Origin: JANQMY01 sp965228775
GTDB lineage: Bacteria > Pseudomonadota > Alphaproteobacteria > JANQMY01
Assembly (NCBI GenBank): GCA_965228775.1
Contig: OZ245840.1
Span: 2,976,001 to 3,040,000 of the forward strand
Length of the DNA stretch: 64,000 bases
Direction: 5' to 3'
Shown here: in pieces, positions 16,312 through 24,672 of the stretch
Numbering within the stretch: the first letter of the stretch is position 1
Layout: the number at the start of each line of letters is the position of its first letter
The notes under the pieces: generated by a model
Seen by the model: the letters and a program-made list of their open reading frames with translations, nothing else
Told to the model about the DNA's origin: nothing
The model's database searches: none
Made by a program: the position numbers and the translations under genes

Positions 16312-19107
16312 TCACATGGCTTCTTCTTTTGGGTCTTCCCAGTGCGTGAGGATATCCTTGAGGTTTTTCGCAGGCTCCGGCATCCCATTGAAGACAACAT
16401 TGTCAAAGGCCGTATAGAGGGCCGCCAGTTTGTCGTCACCGGACGCGTTTTCATCGTCGAAAACTGCGTGAAGCGTATCTCTTGGCCTGTGATACAGATT
16501 TAGCTCGGGTCTTCCGCCCACCGATTTAGAGCTTGCTACTTTTGGCGGCGCATATTGCTGGTAAATCATGTCTGCCAGGCGGCTCTTCATGCCTTCGTTC
16601 ACCTCTTGGCCGGCCAGGGCAAGAACCTCTTCTTTCGAAACGCCGCCCTGGTTAACATAGTCCTCACCATAAGGGTGGAGCGCTTTTTCCAGTTGTTGAG
16701 CTGTTTGCTCGTCAACATAGTCTTGCCGCATTGCGCGCTCGACGAGTCCCAATGCCAGACCGGTGCCGAAGGTTTCCTCGTTCATCCGCGCCGGATAGGT
16801 GGTGCGGACGTTACAGTTCCAGAACTTATCTTTGAGCATGACGTGCGTGTGTTTGTGCATGAACGCCTTGAAGCGATTTGTTTGGTCTCGCTTTGATAGG
16901 TTGTCTTCGCAGACCGCTTCCGCATCGTGAAGAGCGCGGGTGTGTTCGAAGCTGCCGCGATCGATATCAAACTTGGCCTCGAACTGCGGTGGCTCGAGAA
17001 ATTCAAACTCGCCGTTTCCCTGCTTTAAGTCTTCTTTCTTCAATCCTATTGTCAGCCGGCTGGTGCATCGGTTGTAAAATGGATCGAGTGAACGCGGCGC
17101 AGTCCCCGGCAGGTTTATGGAAGCCAATCTCTTATTGTCATCGAATGTTAGGGTGAAATCACCCTTTTCGTCCTTTTCGATTTTGATTTCCGAGCTATTG
17201 CTCGCGTCTTCACTTAAGAAACCGAATGACGACTGACCGTCATCACGTTCTACGCAGTTTTGAAACTCGGCCATCATCGGCTGCATGATCCCTTGATGAG
17301 CGTACTGGGAGAGGTATGTGGCGACGGTCAAGTCATTATCGCAAAACTCTAAGAGCGCGTCGCCGGCGTCCCAATCTTGCAAGCCGTTGTTGCCGGCATC
17401 TTTCTGCTTTTCGATTTCCTTCAAGTTTATTGATTTGCCGTCATGGATGAGATTGATGGGCAGGCGGGCGGCATCCCATAAGAAGAACCGGGAGACATTC
17501 GCATGGCCGTCGCGATGGTCGATCGTGCTTGCCCGGTAAGACTCGGTATTGAGACCCTGAATGTGCCTTTCAAACTCGCCACGTGCCGGATGCTCCTCAT
17601 CGATGCGTGCCGAGATACCGCCTCTAACCTGCTGTAAGAAAGCGTCGCGTTTTTCTTCTACGTCCGTGGGGCGGGCGGGCCGCGTGACACCCCGTTCCAT
17701 ATCCGAGAAGTTCGCAGCCTTGGCCAGTTCCTTTAGATTGTTGACCAGATGTTTGTCCCTCTTGGCATTGTTTAGGCCCATAAAGTGCTCAATCGTATCA
17801 AGCCTTTCGTTCAGGGTTGTGCACTTCGCATAGCGCGCCTCGAACTGTTTCGCCTGATCATTATCAATTCGGATTGCGCCGAAGTAGGTTTCTTTCATAC
17901 GATCCGCAAGCTGAACTTTCTCGTCATAGCTCATATACTTGCCGACCTTCTCGTCGGTAATCGCATCCGGCACCTCATCCGAGACTACGGTCTCTGGAGA
18001 TAAAGCTTGATTGATGCGCCACCGGTCCTCTTGCGTCAGTTTGTAAAATGGGTCTTGGAGGCGCCGCATCGTCTGCAACATCATGTGACCGCCGAGCCGA
18101 AAGCGTGTATACGGTTCTTGAATGTGGTCCCCGTGTAAATCCTCTGTTGACCAGAGCTGCTCGCTGCCGATCACATGGGTAAAGTCTCTCAAGAACTGAT
18201 CTACTTTCTCGGGTGACGAGTGTTCCAGAGCCCGCGCCCCCAGCACGAAATCCAACGTGTTCTTGCCGCAGGCTTCGACGAGATTGTCTTTCACTCTTTT
18301 TACGGCGTGGGCCCTTTTACCAGTCAGAACACTAGAAATGACCGCTTGCCTGATTTTCAGGCGGTCGCTCTCATCACCGATCCTTTCAAGCGATAACAAA
18401 GCGTCCCATTCCTCTGAAGCAAAATCGGATAAATTCTCGATTTCGTCCTGGCCTATGTGCATACCGCTATTTCGCAGATTATCAATCGCCTGATCGAAGT
18501 GCCTGTTTTGCTCGTCTATGTTGGCTTGCGCGGCTTGGATCTCTCGATCAAGGTTTCTGTTGTACCGGTAGGCGCGGTAAGCGCCCCCGCAGAAACCCAA
18601 AATGCCGCCGACAACCCCGCCGCCGATGGCACCCACGGCAAACCCGGGAAGCGACCCAATTTCTACCGTGGCGGCCGCACCAGCGGCGGCCAAGGCACCG
18701 CCGACGACGACGGCGCCCGTTGCGGCGCCGGCCACCGCGTTTTTCCAAACGCTTTTGCGTTGGCTTTCGAGTTTGTCTATCTCAGTGGTTCGGTTTTTAA
18801 GATTGGGCGGGGCAATCGACGCTTGGTCGCCGACGGGCTGGTCTGAATGGCCTAGACTGCCGTTCCGGGAGCCGGCACCGGTCATTTGCTTTGCACCAAA
18901 ACCAGATATCTGGCTTCCACCCAAGCGAAAGGAAGACGGCAAGGGCGTATCCATTGTGTCATCATTTTCGCTGACTGAGACGGAGAAAGAGTGTCCGTAG
19001 GCGGAGAAAGATCCGCTCCTTCTGGAGATATTTTGCGATGTATCCAACTCATCGTTCGGCTGAATGCGTCGTTTTGTGGTCACATTGTAGTTGTGTGTAT
19101 CTGTCAT
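16312..19107 (-). CDS. Candidate type III secreted effector or translocator, 931 residues
   Basis: Large protein with no family I recognise. The first 100 residues are rich in Ser, Thr, Asn and Gly and look disordered, as in type III secretion signals (SGSFSAYGHSFSVSVSEND). Residues about 124-147 and 154-176 form two Gly/Ala-rich hydrophobic segments (VVVGGALAAAGAAATVEI, FAVGAIGGGVVGGILGF), a pattern of membrane-inserting secreted proteins. A coiled-coil-like stretch (about 183-215) follows, then about 700 mostly hydrophilic residues. There is no Sec signal. GGAG lies 8-9 nt before the ATG. Upstream on the same strand, 58 nt away, are two CesT-like chaperone genes. Base use is more AT-rich than the conserved genes. 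That it is an effector is inferred from this context. A large surface or phage-type protein is the alternative. Confidence 0.6.
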   Translation of the reverse strand: MTDTHNYNVTTKRRIQPNDELDTSQNISRRSGSFSAYGHSFSVSVSENDDTMDTPLPSSFRLGGSQISGFGAKQMTGAGSRNGSLGHSDQPVGDQASIAPPNLKNRTTEIDKLESQRKSVWKNAVAGAATGAVVVGGALAAAGAAATVEIGSLPGFAVGAIGGGVVGGILGFCGGAYRAYRYNRNLDREIQAAQANIDEQNRHFDQAIDNLRNSGMHIGQDEIENLSDFASEEWDALLSLERIGDESDRLKIRQAVISSVLTGKRAHAVKRVKDNLVEACGKNTLDFVLGARALEHSSPEKVDQFLRDFTHVIGSEQLWSTEDLHGDHIQEPYTRFRLGGHMMLQTMRRLQDPFYKLTQEDRWRINQALSPETVVSDEVPDAITDEKVGKYMSYDEKVQLADRMKETYFGAIRIDNDQAKQFEARYAKCTTLNERLDTIEHFMGLNNAKRDKHLVNNLKELAKAANFSDMERGVTRPARPTDVEEKRDAFLQQVRGGISARIDEEHPARGEFERHIQGLNTESYRASTIDHRDGHANVSRFFLWDAARLPINLIHDGKSINLKEIEKQKDAGNNGLQDWDAGDALLEFCDNDLTVATYLSQYAHQGIMQPMMAEFQNCVERDDGQSSFGFLSEDASNSSEIKIEKDEKGDFTLTFDDNKRLASINLPGTAPRSLDPFYNRCTSRLTIGLKKEDLKQGNGEFEFLEPPQFEAKFDIDRGSFEHTRALHDAEAVCEDNLSKRDQTNRFKAFMHKHTHVMLKDKFWNCNVRTTYPARMNEETFGTGLALGLVERAMRQDYVDEQTAQQLEKALHPYGEDYVNQGGVSKEEVLALAGQEVNEGMKSRLADMIYQQYAPPKVASSKSVGGRPELNLYHRPRDTLHAVFDDENASGDDKLAALYTAFDNVVFNGMPEPAKNLKDILTHWEDPKEEAM

Positions 19108-19165
19108 AATGACTGCTCCGTCATTGGACCATCTCTATACAAATCAATTTATTGCGCTCTAAGGC

Positions 19166-19630
19166 TTACCTGCGGGTGAGGGCTTTGGCGGCTTCAGGAT
19201 CAATGTGTTCGCTGCTAGTCAAGTCAAAATCCTGGCGGGCGAGTTGCACGCTCGCGGGAACAGCCGCCTCAAGCAATGCGGTTAGCGTTTGCTCCAAAGA
19301 TTGTTTATTTAACTTTGCCGCCGGTATGCACGTATAGCCCCAGACGGTTTGACCGTTGGCATCGAGCCCGACCGTCATCCGGTTGCGGGTCCAGCATGCG
19401 GAAGCGAGGTGCATCAGAAATTTCGGGGCGGCAAGACCCTCCGCCGGTATGCTGCCAAGACCGGCATGAAGCCATAAGACTTCAACGGGATCTGCGCTGA
19501 ACGCGAAGGTGACGGGCACGTCGCCGAAGTCCAATGTCAGGCGGCCGTCTGCGTTGGGCCGGATACCGTCCAGTCCCATATCAGCGCAAAATTCGCTGAC
19601 GATACTTGCGGCCAAATCAAAGCGCGACAT
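19166..19630 (-). CDS. CesT-like type III secretion chaperone (second of two)
   Basis: A 154-residue protein with the CesT/Tir-chaperone layout: an N-terminal helix (ASIVSEFCADMGL), strands with a D-x-x-G-x-L-x-L-x-x-G rhythm (NADGRLTLDFGDVPVTFAFS), a strand-turn segment ending in GSIP, a helix (APKFLMHLASACW), two more strands (RMTVGLDANGQTVWGYTCIP) and a C-terminal helix (QSLEQTLTALLEAAV). Such chaperones bind the N-terminal region of type III effectors in the cytoplasm before export. GGGAG precedes the ATG by about 7 nt. It sits 26 nt after the other chaperone and 58 nt before the 931-residue protein, its likely client. Confidence 0.75.
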   Translation of the reverse strand: MSRFDLAASIVSEFCADMGLDGIRPNADGRLTLDFGDVPVTFAFSADPVEVLWLHAGLGSIPAEGLAAPKFLMHLASACWTRNRMTVGLDANGQTVWGYTCIPAAKLNKQSLEQTLTALLEAAVPASVQLARQDFDLTSSEHIDPEAAKALTRR

Positions 19631-19656
19631 ATATGAACTCCCAATCGTGTGTGACC

Positions 19657-20193
19657 TCAGGCCAGCCTGCGGTCGGGTACTGCGGTTTCGGCCCGTGTCT
19701 CATCTGTTTTGTCTTTCTCATCACTGAAGGTCTCTATCTGGCCGTGCCAATAGCGGACCAGGTCGATAAACTCCGCCATCTGACGGTCAAGGGTTTGCAC
19801 ATCCAAAGAAGGCAATGGGATGAGGCACATCAGCATCGGAATGGCTGAGTCTTGCGCCAGCGCGAATGTGCCGCCATTTGTCTGCGGCCAAGACATATTG
19901 GCCTTCAACAAACTGCGCAGCACAGCTTCATTGTCCGTTGCTTCGGGGGGCATGGGGGCTGCCACCATCAGGCTTGGGCGCATGCCTTGGTGAAGCAGCG
20001 ATACCACGAGGCCGTCTTCCAAGGTAATGCACGCCTGCCCCGTTTCATCGAGCCGCAAATCCGGCACCCCGATATGGGCGCCGAAATCGGCCACAAGGCG
20101 CGCCACATCATTGCGGCTAGGGGCTGCCCCTGCGATCTGGTGAATGGTGCTCTCGAAGTCCTCGAATGCTGTTTGTTCCGGAATCCCGCTCAT
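19657..20193 (-). CDS. CesT-like type III secretion chaperone (first of two)
   Basis: A 178-residue protein that fits the CesT fold well: a helix (NDVARLVADFGAHIGVPDLR), strands (LDETGQACITLEDGLVVSLL), MVAAPMPPEA, then the typical LRSLLKANMSWPQTNGG with the following strand pair (TFALAQDSAIPMLMCLIPLP) and a C-terminal helix (LDRQMAEFIDLVRYWHGQI). The open frame extends upstream to 20307, but GAGGAGG placed 5 nt before the ATG at 20193 makes that the start. First gene of the chaperone-chaperone-effector unit. Having two different chaperones suggests a heterodimer, as described for some large effectors, or two binding sites on one client. Confidence 0.8.
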   Translation of the reverse strand: MSGIPEQTAFEDFESTIHQIAGAAPSRNDVARLVADFGAHIGVPDLRLDETGQACITLEDGLVVSLLHQGMRPSLMVAAPMPPEATDNEAVLRSLLKANMSWPQTNGGTFALAQDSAIPMLMCLIPLPSLDVQTLDRQMAEFIDLVRYWHGQIETFSDEKDKTDETRAETAVPDRRLA

Positions 20194-20621
20194 CTTGTCC
20201 TCCTCGTATCGGAGGATGATGGCTGAAAGCGGTGAAAGCAGAGGAAAAAAACGTATCACCAGAGTCTCACGCACACAGGGGTGATCAGGCGATCGCGGCC
20301 CTATCATGCGGATCTAGGGTGACGTCAGTATTTTGGATTGCCTTTAAGCTACGCTGTCCCCGTCACCCTCGACCGGGGGGACTCACGGAAAGTGCCGCAC
20401 GGTGCGGCTCAACTCGAGTCACTATCATTGCAGAGGTTTCGTTGGATCCCCGGCGTTGCTGCGCTCCGCCGAGGATGACGGGAAGAGTGTTTGGGGGTGA
20501 GTACCAATAATCTCAGACGTCATCCTCGACCCCCCGTGTCTGGCCCCCGGCCAGCACGAGGATAAACTCCGGGTCGGGGATCCAGGGCGAAGTGTGAGGC
20601 GATAATCGCAGGAGGTGAGTC
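20194..20621. other. 428-nt gap upstream of the chaperone operon
   Basis: The part from 20194 to 20435 should contain the promoter of the chaperone-effector operon (minus strand), but I find no convincing -35/-10 or known T3SS regulator box. A short inverted repeat, GTCACCCTCGACCGGGGGGAC (from 20360), is present. The rest, 20440-20621, is the right flank repeat. Confidence 0.5.
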
Positions 20622-20633
20622 TCACCCTTCGGG
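20440..20633. repeat. Right flank repeat of the effector cassette (family B plus extra tail)
   Basis: Direct repeat of 16121-16283: CGTTGGATCCCCGGCGTTGC, GCCGAGGATGACGGGAAGAG, TGTTTGGGGG, CTCAGACGTCATCCTCG and GGGGATCCAGG, then the tail GCGAAGTGTGAGGCGATAAT and CGCAGGAGGTGAGTCTCACC. It differs from the left copy by a longer insert around 20530-20575 (CCCCCGTGTCTGGCCCCCGG). Its end overlaps the last codons of the DUF484 gene (stop at 20622), so the repeat abuts that gene. Confidence 0.85.
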
Positions 20634-21368
20634 CAAATCCAACCACGCGCGTAGGCAGCGCTCCAGAGCACGGGCGAGGAAGTCGAGCAATTCCGTGCCG
20701 TGGTCCGGGCAGAACATGTCCGGGTCGAGGCTCGCCATGGCCAGCATGGCGCCGGGCGCTTCAGTGGCAATGTTGAGGCGCACCAAGGCTTCCGAGCGCA
20801 GCCCGTGATCTTCAAAACCGTAAAGCTCCGGCATGCGCAGCTCAGCGCTTTGCAGCAGGGCGGGCTCGTCCGAACCGATCAGCATGTCGGTCATGCCGAT
20901 GGGCAGCATCACGATGTCTTCGAGGCCTGCATCGGTCGGCACCTCGTCGCTCGCCACTTCCACGCAGAGGCGCACCGCGTCCACATCCAAACACGCGCCC
21001 ATTTCATGGGTGATAATGTGAATGAGGTGCGCGAAGGATTGCGCCTCCAGGAACCGCAGCACGGCCACATGCACGCGTTCCTGCGCGTTCATATTGCCGC
21101 GCGCCGTGCGCAGCAGATCGGTCTGATCCGTCCGCGCCAGCGCCAGTTCGGCTTGCAGCTTCTTCACCAGATGAGACTGGAAACTCACCACATTGTCATC
21201 GTCGTCGATGCCCGGCAGCAGCAGGGCCATCAATTCGGGGTCGTCCTGGACAGCGTCCGCATTGTCGCGCAGATAGGATTTGACCTCTTCTGCGGTCAAC
21301 GGAATATGCCGTCTTTGAGCTGATGATGTGTTTCCTGGGAAGTACGCCACGATACTCTTACGCCTCAC
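20622..21368 (-). CDS. DUF484 family protein (GAF-like)
   Basis: A 248-residue member of the DUF484 family. The N-terminal helix pair (TAEEVKSYLRDNADAVQDDP, then VVSFQSHLVKKLQAEL) and the C-terminal GAF-like domain (residues about 95-245, ending VRLNIATEAPGAMLAMASLD) are both present. The molecular role is unknown; in many proteobacteria the gene lies directly next to xerC. Here it is 7 kb from xerC, with the effector cassette and mnmH between, which suggests insertion at this point. The start is GTG at 21368, 6 nt after the fsa stop. The last codons overlap the right flank repeat. Confidence 0.88.
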   Translation of the reverse strand: MRRKSIVAYFPGNTSSAQRRHIPLTAEEVKSYLRDNADAVQDDPELMALLLPGIDDDDNVVSFQSHLVKKLQAELALARTDQTDLLRTARGNMNAQERVHVAVLRFLEAQSFAHLIHIITHEMGACLDVDAVRLCVEVASDEVPTDAGLEDIVMLPIGMTDMLIGSDEPALLQSAELRMPELYGFEDHGLRSEALVRLNIATEAPGAMLAMASLDPDMFCPDHGTELLDFLARALERCLRAWLDLPEG

Positions 21369-21374
21369 ATTTAC

Positions 21375-22028
21375 TTAGATTGATTGGCCCGTCTTTTCCC
21401 AATCCTTGAGGAAGGCGGCCAATCCTTTATCCGTCAACGGATGATTGGCCAAGGTTCTCAAAACATTGGGGGGCAGGGTTGCGACATCGGCCCCTAACAA
21501 GGCCGCATCGCGTACGTGAATGGGATGACGCACCGAGGCCACGAGAATTTGCGTGGTCAGCGCATCGTAATGGTCGTAGATGGTCTTGATTTCTTCGATC
21601 AGAGCCATCCCGTCATGGGTGATGTCGTCCAGCCGTCCAACGAAGGGCGAAATGAACGCGGCCCCCGCTTTGGCGGCCAGAAGCGCCTGATTGGGTGAAA
21701 AGCACAAGGTGACATTCACCAGCGTGCCCTGGTCCGCCAGCGCCCGGCAGGTTTTGAGCCCGTCCCAGGTCAGCGGCACCTTGATGGTGATGTTTTTGGC
21801 AACGGCCACCAGGTTTTTTGCTTCCGCCATCATGGCGTCATGCTCGGTGGCGGCCACTTCCGCACTCACCGGACCTGAGACAACGCTGCAGATTTCCTCT
21901 AAAACTTCAAAAAAATTGCGGCCCGATTTCGCGACCAAAGAGGGGTTTGTTGTGACCCCGTCCACCATACCGGTTGCGGCGAGATCCCGAATCTCATCAA
22001 TGTCGGCCGTGTCGACAAAGAACTTCAT
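21375..22028 (-). CDS. fsa: Transaldolase / fructose-6-phosphate aldolase family protein
   Basis: Small (217-residue) class I aldolase of the transaldolase-like subfamily, acting in the non-oxidative pentose phosphate pathway or as a fructose-6-phosphate aldolase. MKFFVDTADIDEIRDLAATG and DGVTTNPSLVAKSG are the family start, and the Schiff-base lysine lies in ITIKVPLTWDGLK. The open frame runs further upstream, but the conserved N-terminus fixes the ATG at 22028. Divergent from priA with only 33 nt between the two starts, so their promoters must overlap. The DUF484 gene follows 6 nt downstream. Confidence 0.95.
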   Translation of the reverse strand: MKFFVDTADIDEIRDLAATGMVDGVTTNPSLVAKSGRNFFEVLEEICSVVSGPVSAEVAATEHDAMMAEAKNLVAVAKNITIKVPLTWDGLKTCRALADQGTLVNVTLCFSPNQALLAAKAGAAFISPFVGRLDDITHDGMALIEEIKTIYDHYDALTTQILVASVRHPIHVRDAALLGADVATLPPNVLRTLANHPLTDKGLAAFLKDWEKTGQSI

Positions 22029-22061
22029 GTGACGCCTTATCTTTCTATAAATTAGGAGACC

Positions 22062-24281
22062 ATGGCAGACCAAGCCGCCATACCCCCCTTGTTGGAGGAA
22101 GAAGAACCAAAATCTCGTGTGAAGGTTTTGATCCCGCTTCCCCTTGTAGGACCATACGACTATGCGGTTCAAGCGGAGTTAACGCTGGAAACGGGGGATT
22201 ACGTTTCCGTGCCTCTTGGTAACCGAACCGTCAATGGGGTGGTGTGGGAAGCAGCGCCGGAGGACGAGAATGGCGCAATCGCTGAGGGCAAAGTTAAAGA
22301 CGTCTTGATGCGCTTGCCCGTGCCGGGCATGCCGGAAGAACTGCGCAAGTTCATCGACTGGGTGTCACACTACACTTGTTACCCGTTGGGCGCTGTTTTG
22401 CGGCTCGCCATGCGTGGCCCAAACACCTATGCAACGCCGAAAGCGCGCGTTGCGTTTGAGCCCACAGGGCAGGAAGCGCCCCGTATGACGCCCGCGCGCA
22501 CCCGTGTGCTGGAAACGCTCAAAGAAACGCCCCCCTTGATGATGCGCGATCTTTCCACCATGGCCGGTGTCTCCACCAGTGTGGTGCATGGTTTGGTGAA
22601 AGCGGGCGCCTTGCGCGAAATAGAGCTGCCGGGGGATCTGCCTTACCGGAAACCGGAACCGTCCTTCGCCCCCCCGGACCTGACGGAACAGCAACAGCCC
22701 ATCGCGTCAGCGTTCCGCGACGCGGTTAAGGCCCAAGAATTTGCCCCCAGCCTGCTCGATGGCGTGACGGGATCAGGCAAAACGGAGGTCTATTTCGAAG
22801 CGGTGGCGCAAGCGATCGAACAGGGGCGGCAAGCCTTGATCCTGCTGCCGGAGATCGCGCTTACCGTTCAGTTTTTGGAAAGGTTTGAAAAGCGCTTCGG
22901 CTGCAAGCCCGCCCAATGGCATTCGGATGTGAAGCCCAATGAGCGCCGCCGTGCTTGGCGCGCCGTGGCCCATGGCGAGGTGGATGTGGTGGTGGGCGCG
23001 CGCTCGGCGCTGTTTCTGCCGTTTCCGCGTCTTGGGCTCATCATCGTGGACGAAGAACATGACGGCTCGTTCAAACAAGAAGACGGGGTTATCTACGGTG
23101 CGCGCGACATGGCCGTGGTGCGTGCGCAGATTGCAAAGGTGCCCATCATCCTGTCCTCGGCAACGCCGTCCCTTGAAACGGTTGCCAATGCGCAAATCGG
23201 GCGATATGAGCATTTCGAATTGCCGGTCCGGCATGGCAGCGCCGAGCTGCCAGAGGTGAAGCTCATCGATTTGCGGGAAGACCCGCCGGAGCGCCAATCC
23301 TGGTTGTCGCCCACGCTGACCGGGGCGTTGATCCAAGCCTTCAGCGCGGGCGAACAGGCGCTTTTGTTCCTGAACCGAAGGGGCTATGCGCCCCTCACTT
23401 TGTGCCGTACCTGCGGGCATCGCATTCATTGTCCCCATTGTACCGCTTGGCTGGTTCAGCATCGCTTCCGGCAAAAGCTCATGTGTCACCATTGCGGATA
23501 TGAACAGCCCCAGCCGAAAAACTGTCCTGAATGCGGTGCAGAAGACTCGCTGGCGCCGTGCGGCCCCGGGGTGGAACGTATTGCTGAAGAAGTGGCCGAA
23601 AAATTTCCGGAGCAAACGATCGAGATCCTGTCCAGTGACCGCATTTGGGGACCGGCGGCGCTACAGGAGATCTTGGGCCGCATGCAATCGGGCGAGATAG
23701 ATTTGTTGATCGGTACACAGATCGTTGCCAAGGGGCATCATTTTCCAGGCCTCACGGTGGTGGGCGTGATCGATGCAGATTTGGGGCTGGAAGGGGGCGA
23801 CCCGCGTGCGTCCGAACGCACATTCCAGCTTTTGGCCCAGGTGGCGGGCCGTGCGGGGCGTGCCGAAAAGCCCGGCACGGTCTATGTTCAGACACGCCAG
23901 CCGGATCATCCCGTGTTGCAGGCCCTCGCGCGGGGGGACCGCGAAGGGTTCATCGCCAATGAATTGCGCATGCGGGAATATGCTGGCCTTCCGCCCCATG
24001 GGCGCTTGGTGGCGGTGATTGTCAGCGGGCCGGACCGGCCGGCCGTCGACGAGCTGGCAACCCATCTCGCGCGCATGGCGCCACGCGGAAAGGATGTGAT
24101 GGTACTGGGCCCGGCGGAAGCACCCATTGCCCTCCTGCGCGGGCGCCACCGCATGCGCCTTTTGGTCAAAGCGGGGCGCAACGTGAATGTTCAGGCCTTC
24201 ATGGCCCAGTGGCTTGAGGCGGTTAAGCCGAAGGGGGCCACCCGGATCACGATTGATGTGGATCCGTATAGCTTCTTTTGA
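22062..24281 (+). CDS. priA: Primosomal protein N', helicase PriA
   Basis: 3'-to-5' superfamily 2 helicase that reloads the replisome at stalled forks. An N-terminal 3'-DNA-end-binding domain (VKVLIPLPLVGPYDYAVQAE) is followed by a winged helix and Walker A at GVTGSGKT (234-241). The DEAH-type box reads DEEH in LIIVDEEHDGSF. The zinc-binding region has eight cysteines in CRTCGHRIHCPHC and CHHCGYEQPQPKNCPEC. The helicase C domain and a C-terminal domain ending DVDPYSFF complete it. TAGGAGACC precedes the ATG. The length of 739 residues is typical. It is divergent from fsa. Confidence 0.97.
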   Translation: MADQAAIPPLLEEEEPKSRVKVLIPLPLVGPYDYAVQAELTLETGDYVSVPLGNRTVNGVVWEAAPEDENGAIAEGKVKDVLMRLPVPGMPEELRKFIDWVSHYTCYPLGAVLRLAMRGPNTYATPKARVAFEPTGQEAPRMTPARTRVLETLKETPPLMMRDLSTMAGVSTSVVHGLVKAGALREIELPGDLPYRKPEPSFAPPDLTEQQQPIASAFRDAVKAQEFAPSLLDGVTGSGKTEVYFEAVAQAIEQGRQALILLPEIALTVQFLERFEKRFGCKPAQWHSDVKPNERRRAWRAVAHGEVDVVVGARSALFLPFPRLGLIIVDEEHDGSFKQEDGVIYGARDMAVVRAQIAKVPIILSSATPSLETVANAQIGRYEHFELPVRHGSAELPEVKLIDLREDPPERQSWLSPTLTGALIQAFSAGEQALLFLNRRGYAPLTLCRTCGHRIHCPHCTAWLVQHRFRQKLMCHHCGYEQPQPKNCPECGAEDSLAPCGPGVERIAEEVAEKFPEQTIEILSSDRIWGPAALQEILGRMQSGEIDLLIGTQIVAKGHHFPGLTVVGVIDADLGLEGGDPRASERTFQLLAQVAGRAGRAEKPGTVYVQTRQPDHPVLQALARGDREGFIANELRMREYAGLPPHGRLVAVIVSGPDRPAVDELATHLARMAPRGKDVMVLGPAEAPIALLRGRHRMRLLVKAGRNVNVQAFMAQWLEAVKPKGATRITIDVDPYSFF

Positions 24282-24310
24282 GGGCAAGGGCGTGGAAAGG
24301 GCCGCTGGCC

Positions 24311-24595
24311 ATGCAATTCACCAAACGATTGAGAGAACCCATAAAGCGCGGCGACGTCACCTGTACCATCCGTATCTGGCAACGGCCGCGCGTGAAAGTG
24401 GGCGGCCGATACAAAATGGATGGGGGGTTTGTTGTGGTCGACAGAATTGCTCAGATTTCCTTGAGCGACGTCACCCCGGCCCTGGCCGTGAGATCGGGGT
24501 TTGACGGTGTTGTCGATCTGTTGAAGACGGCAAAACATGGCTCGGGCGAGAATGTCTATTTAGTCGACTTTCATTACATTGAGGGCGATGCGTGA
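24311..24595 (+). CDS. ASCH-domain-like small protein
   Basis: A 94-residue protein that looks like an ASCH (PUA-like beta barrel) domain: MQFTKRLREPIKRGDVTCTI, RPRVKVGGRYKMDGGFVVVD, and a C-terminal VYLVDFHYIEG strand. ASCH proteins are thought to bind RNA or modified nucleosides; the exact role is unknown. The frame is open from 24278, but ATG at 24311 matches the usual family N-terminus. It lies 29 nt after priA on the same strand, so the two may be co-transcribed. Confidence 0.7.
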   Translation: MQFTKRLREPIKRGDVTCTIRIWQRPRVKVGGRYKMDGGFVVVDRIAQISLSDVTPALAVRSGFDGVVDLLKTAKHGSGENVYLVDFHYIEGDA

Positions 24596-24672
24596 CGGCC
24601 AGCCTGTGTTCTGAGGGATTGGCAAGCCGTCACCCCGTACTTATGTAAGGGCTCATTACCGAAGAGGGCCCC

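Noticed and set aside
14649..20633. Recurrent repeats as a possible CRISPR array
   Set aside because: Units are palindromic, irregularly spaced by kilobases with genes between, and there are no cas genes.
16121..20633. Cassette as an insertion sequence or transposon
   Set aside because: The border repeats are direct, not inverted, and no transposase is encoded between them.
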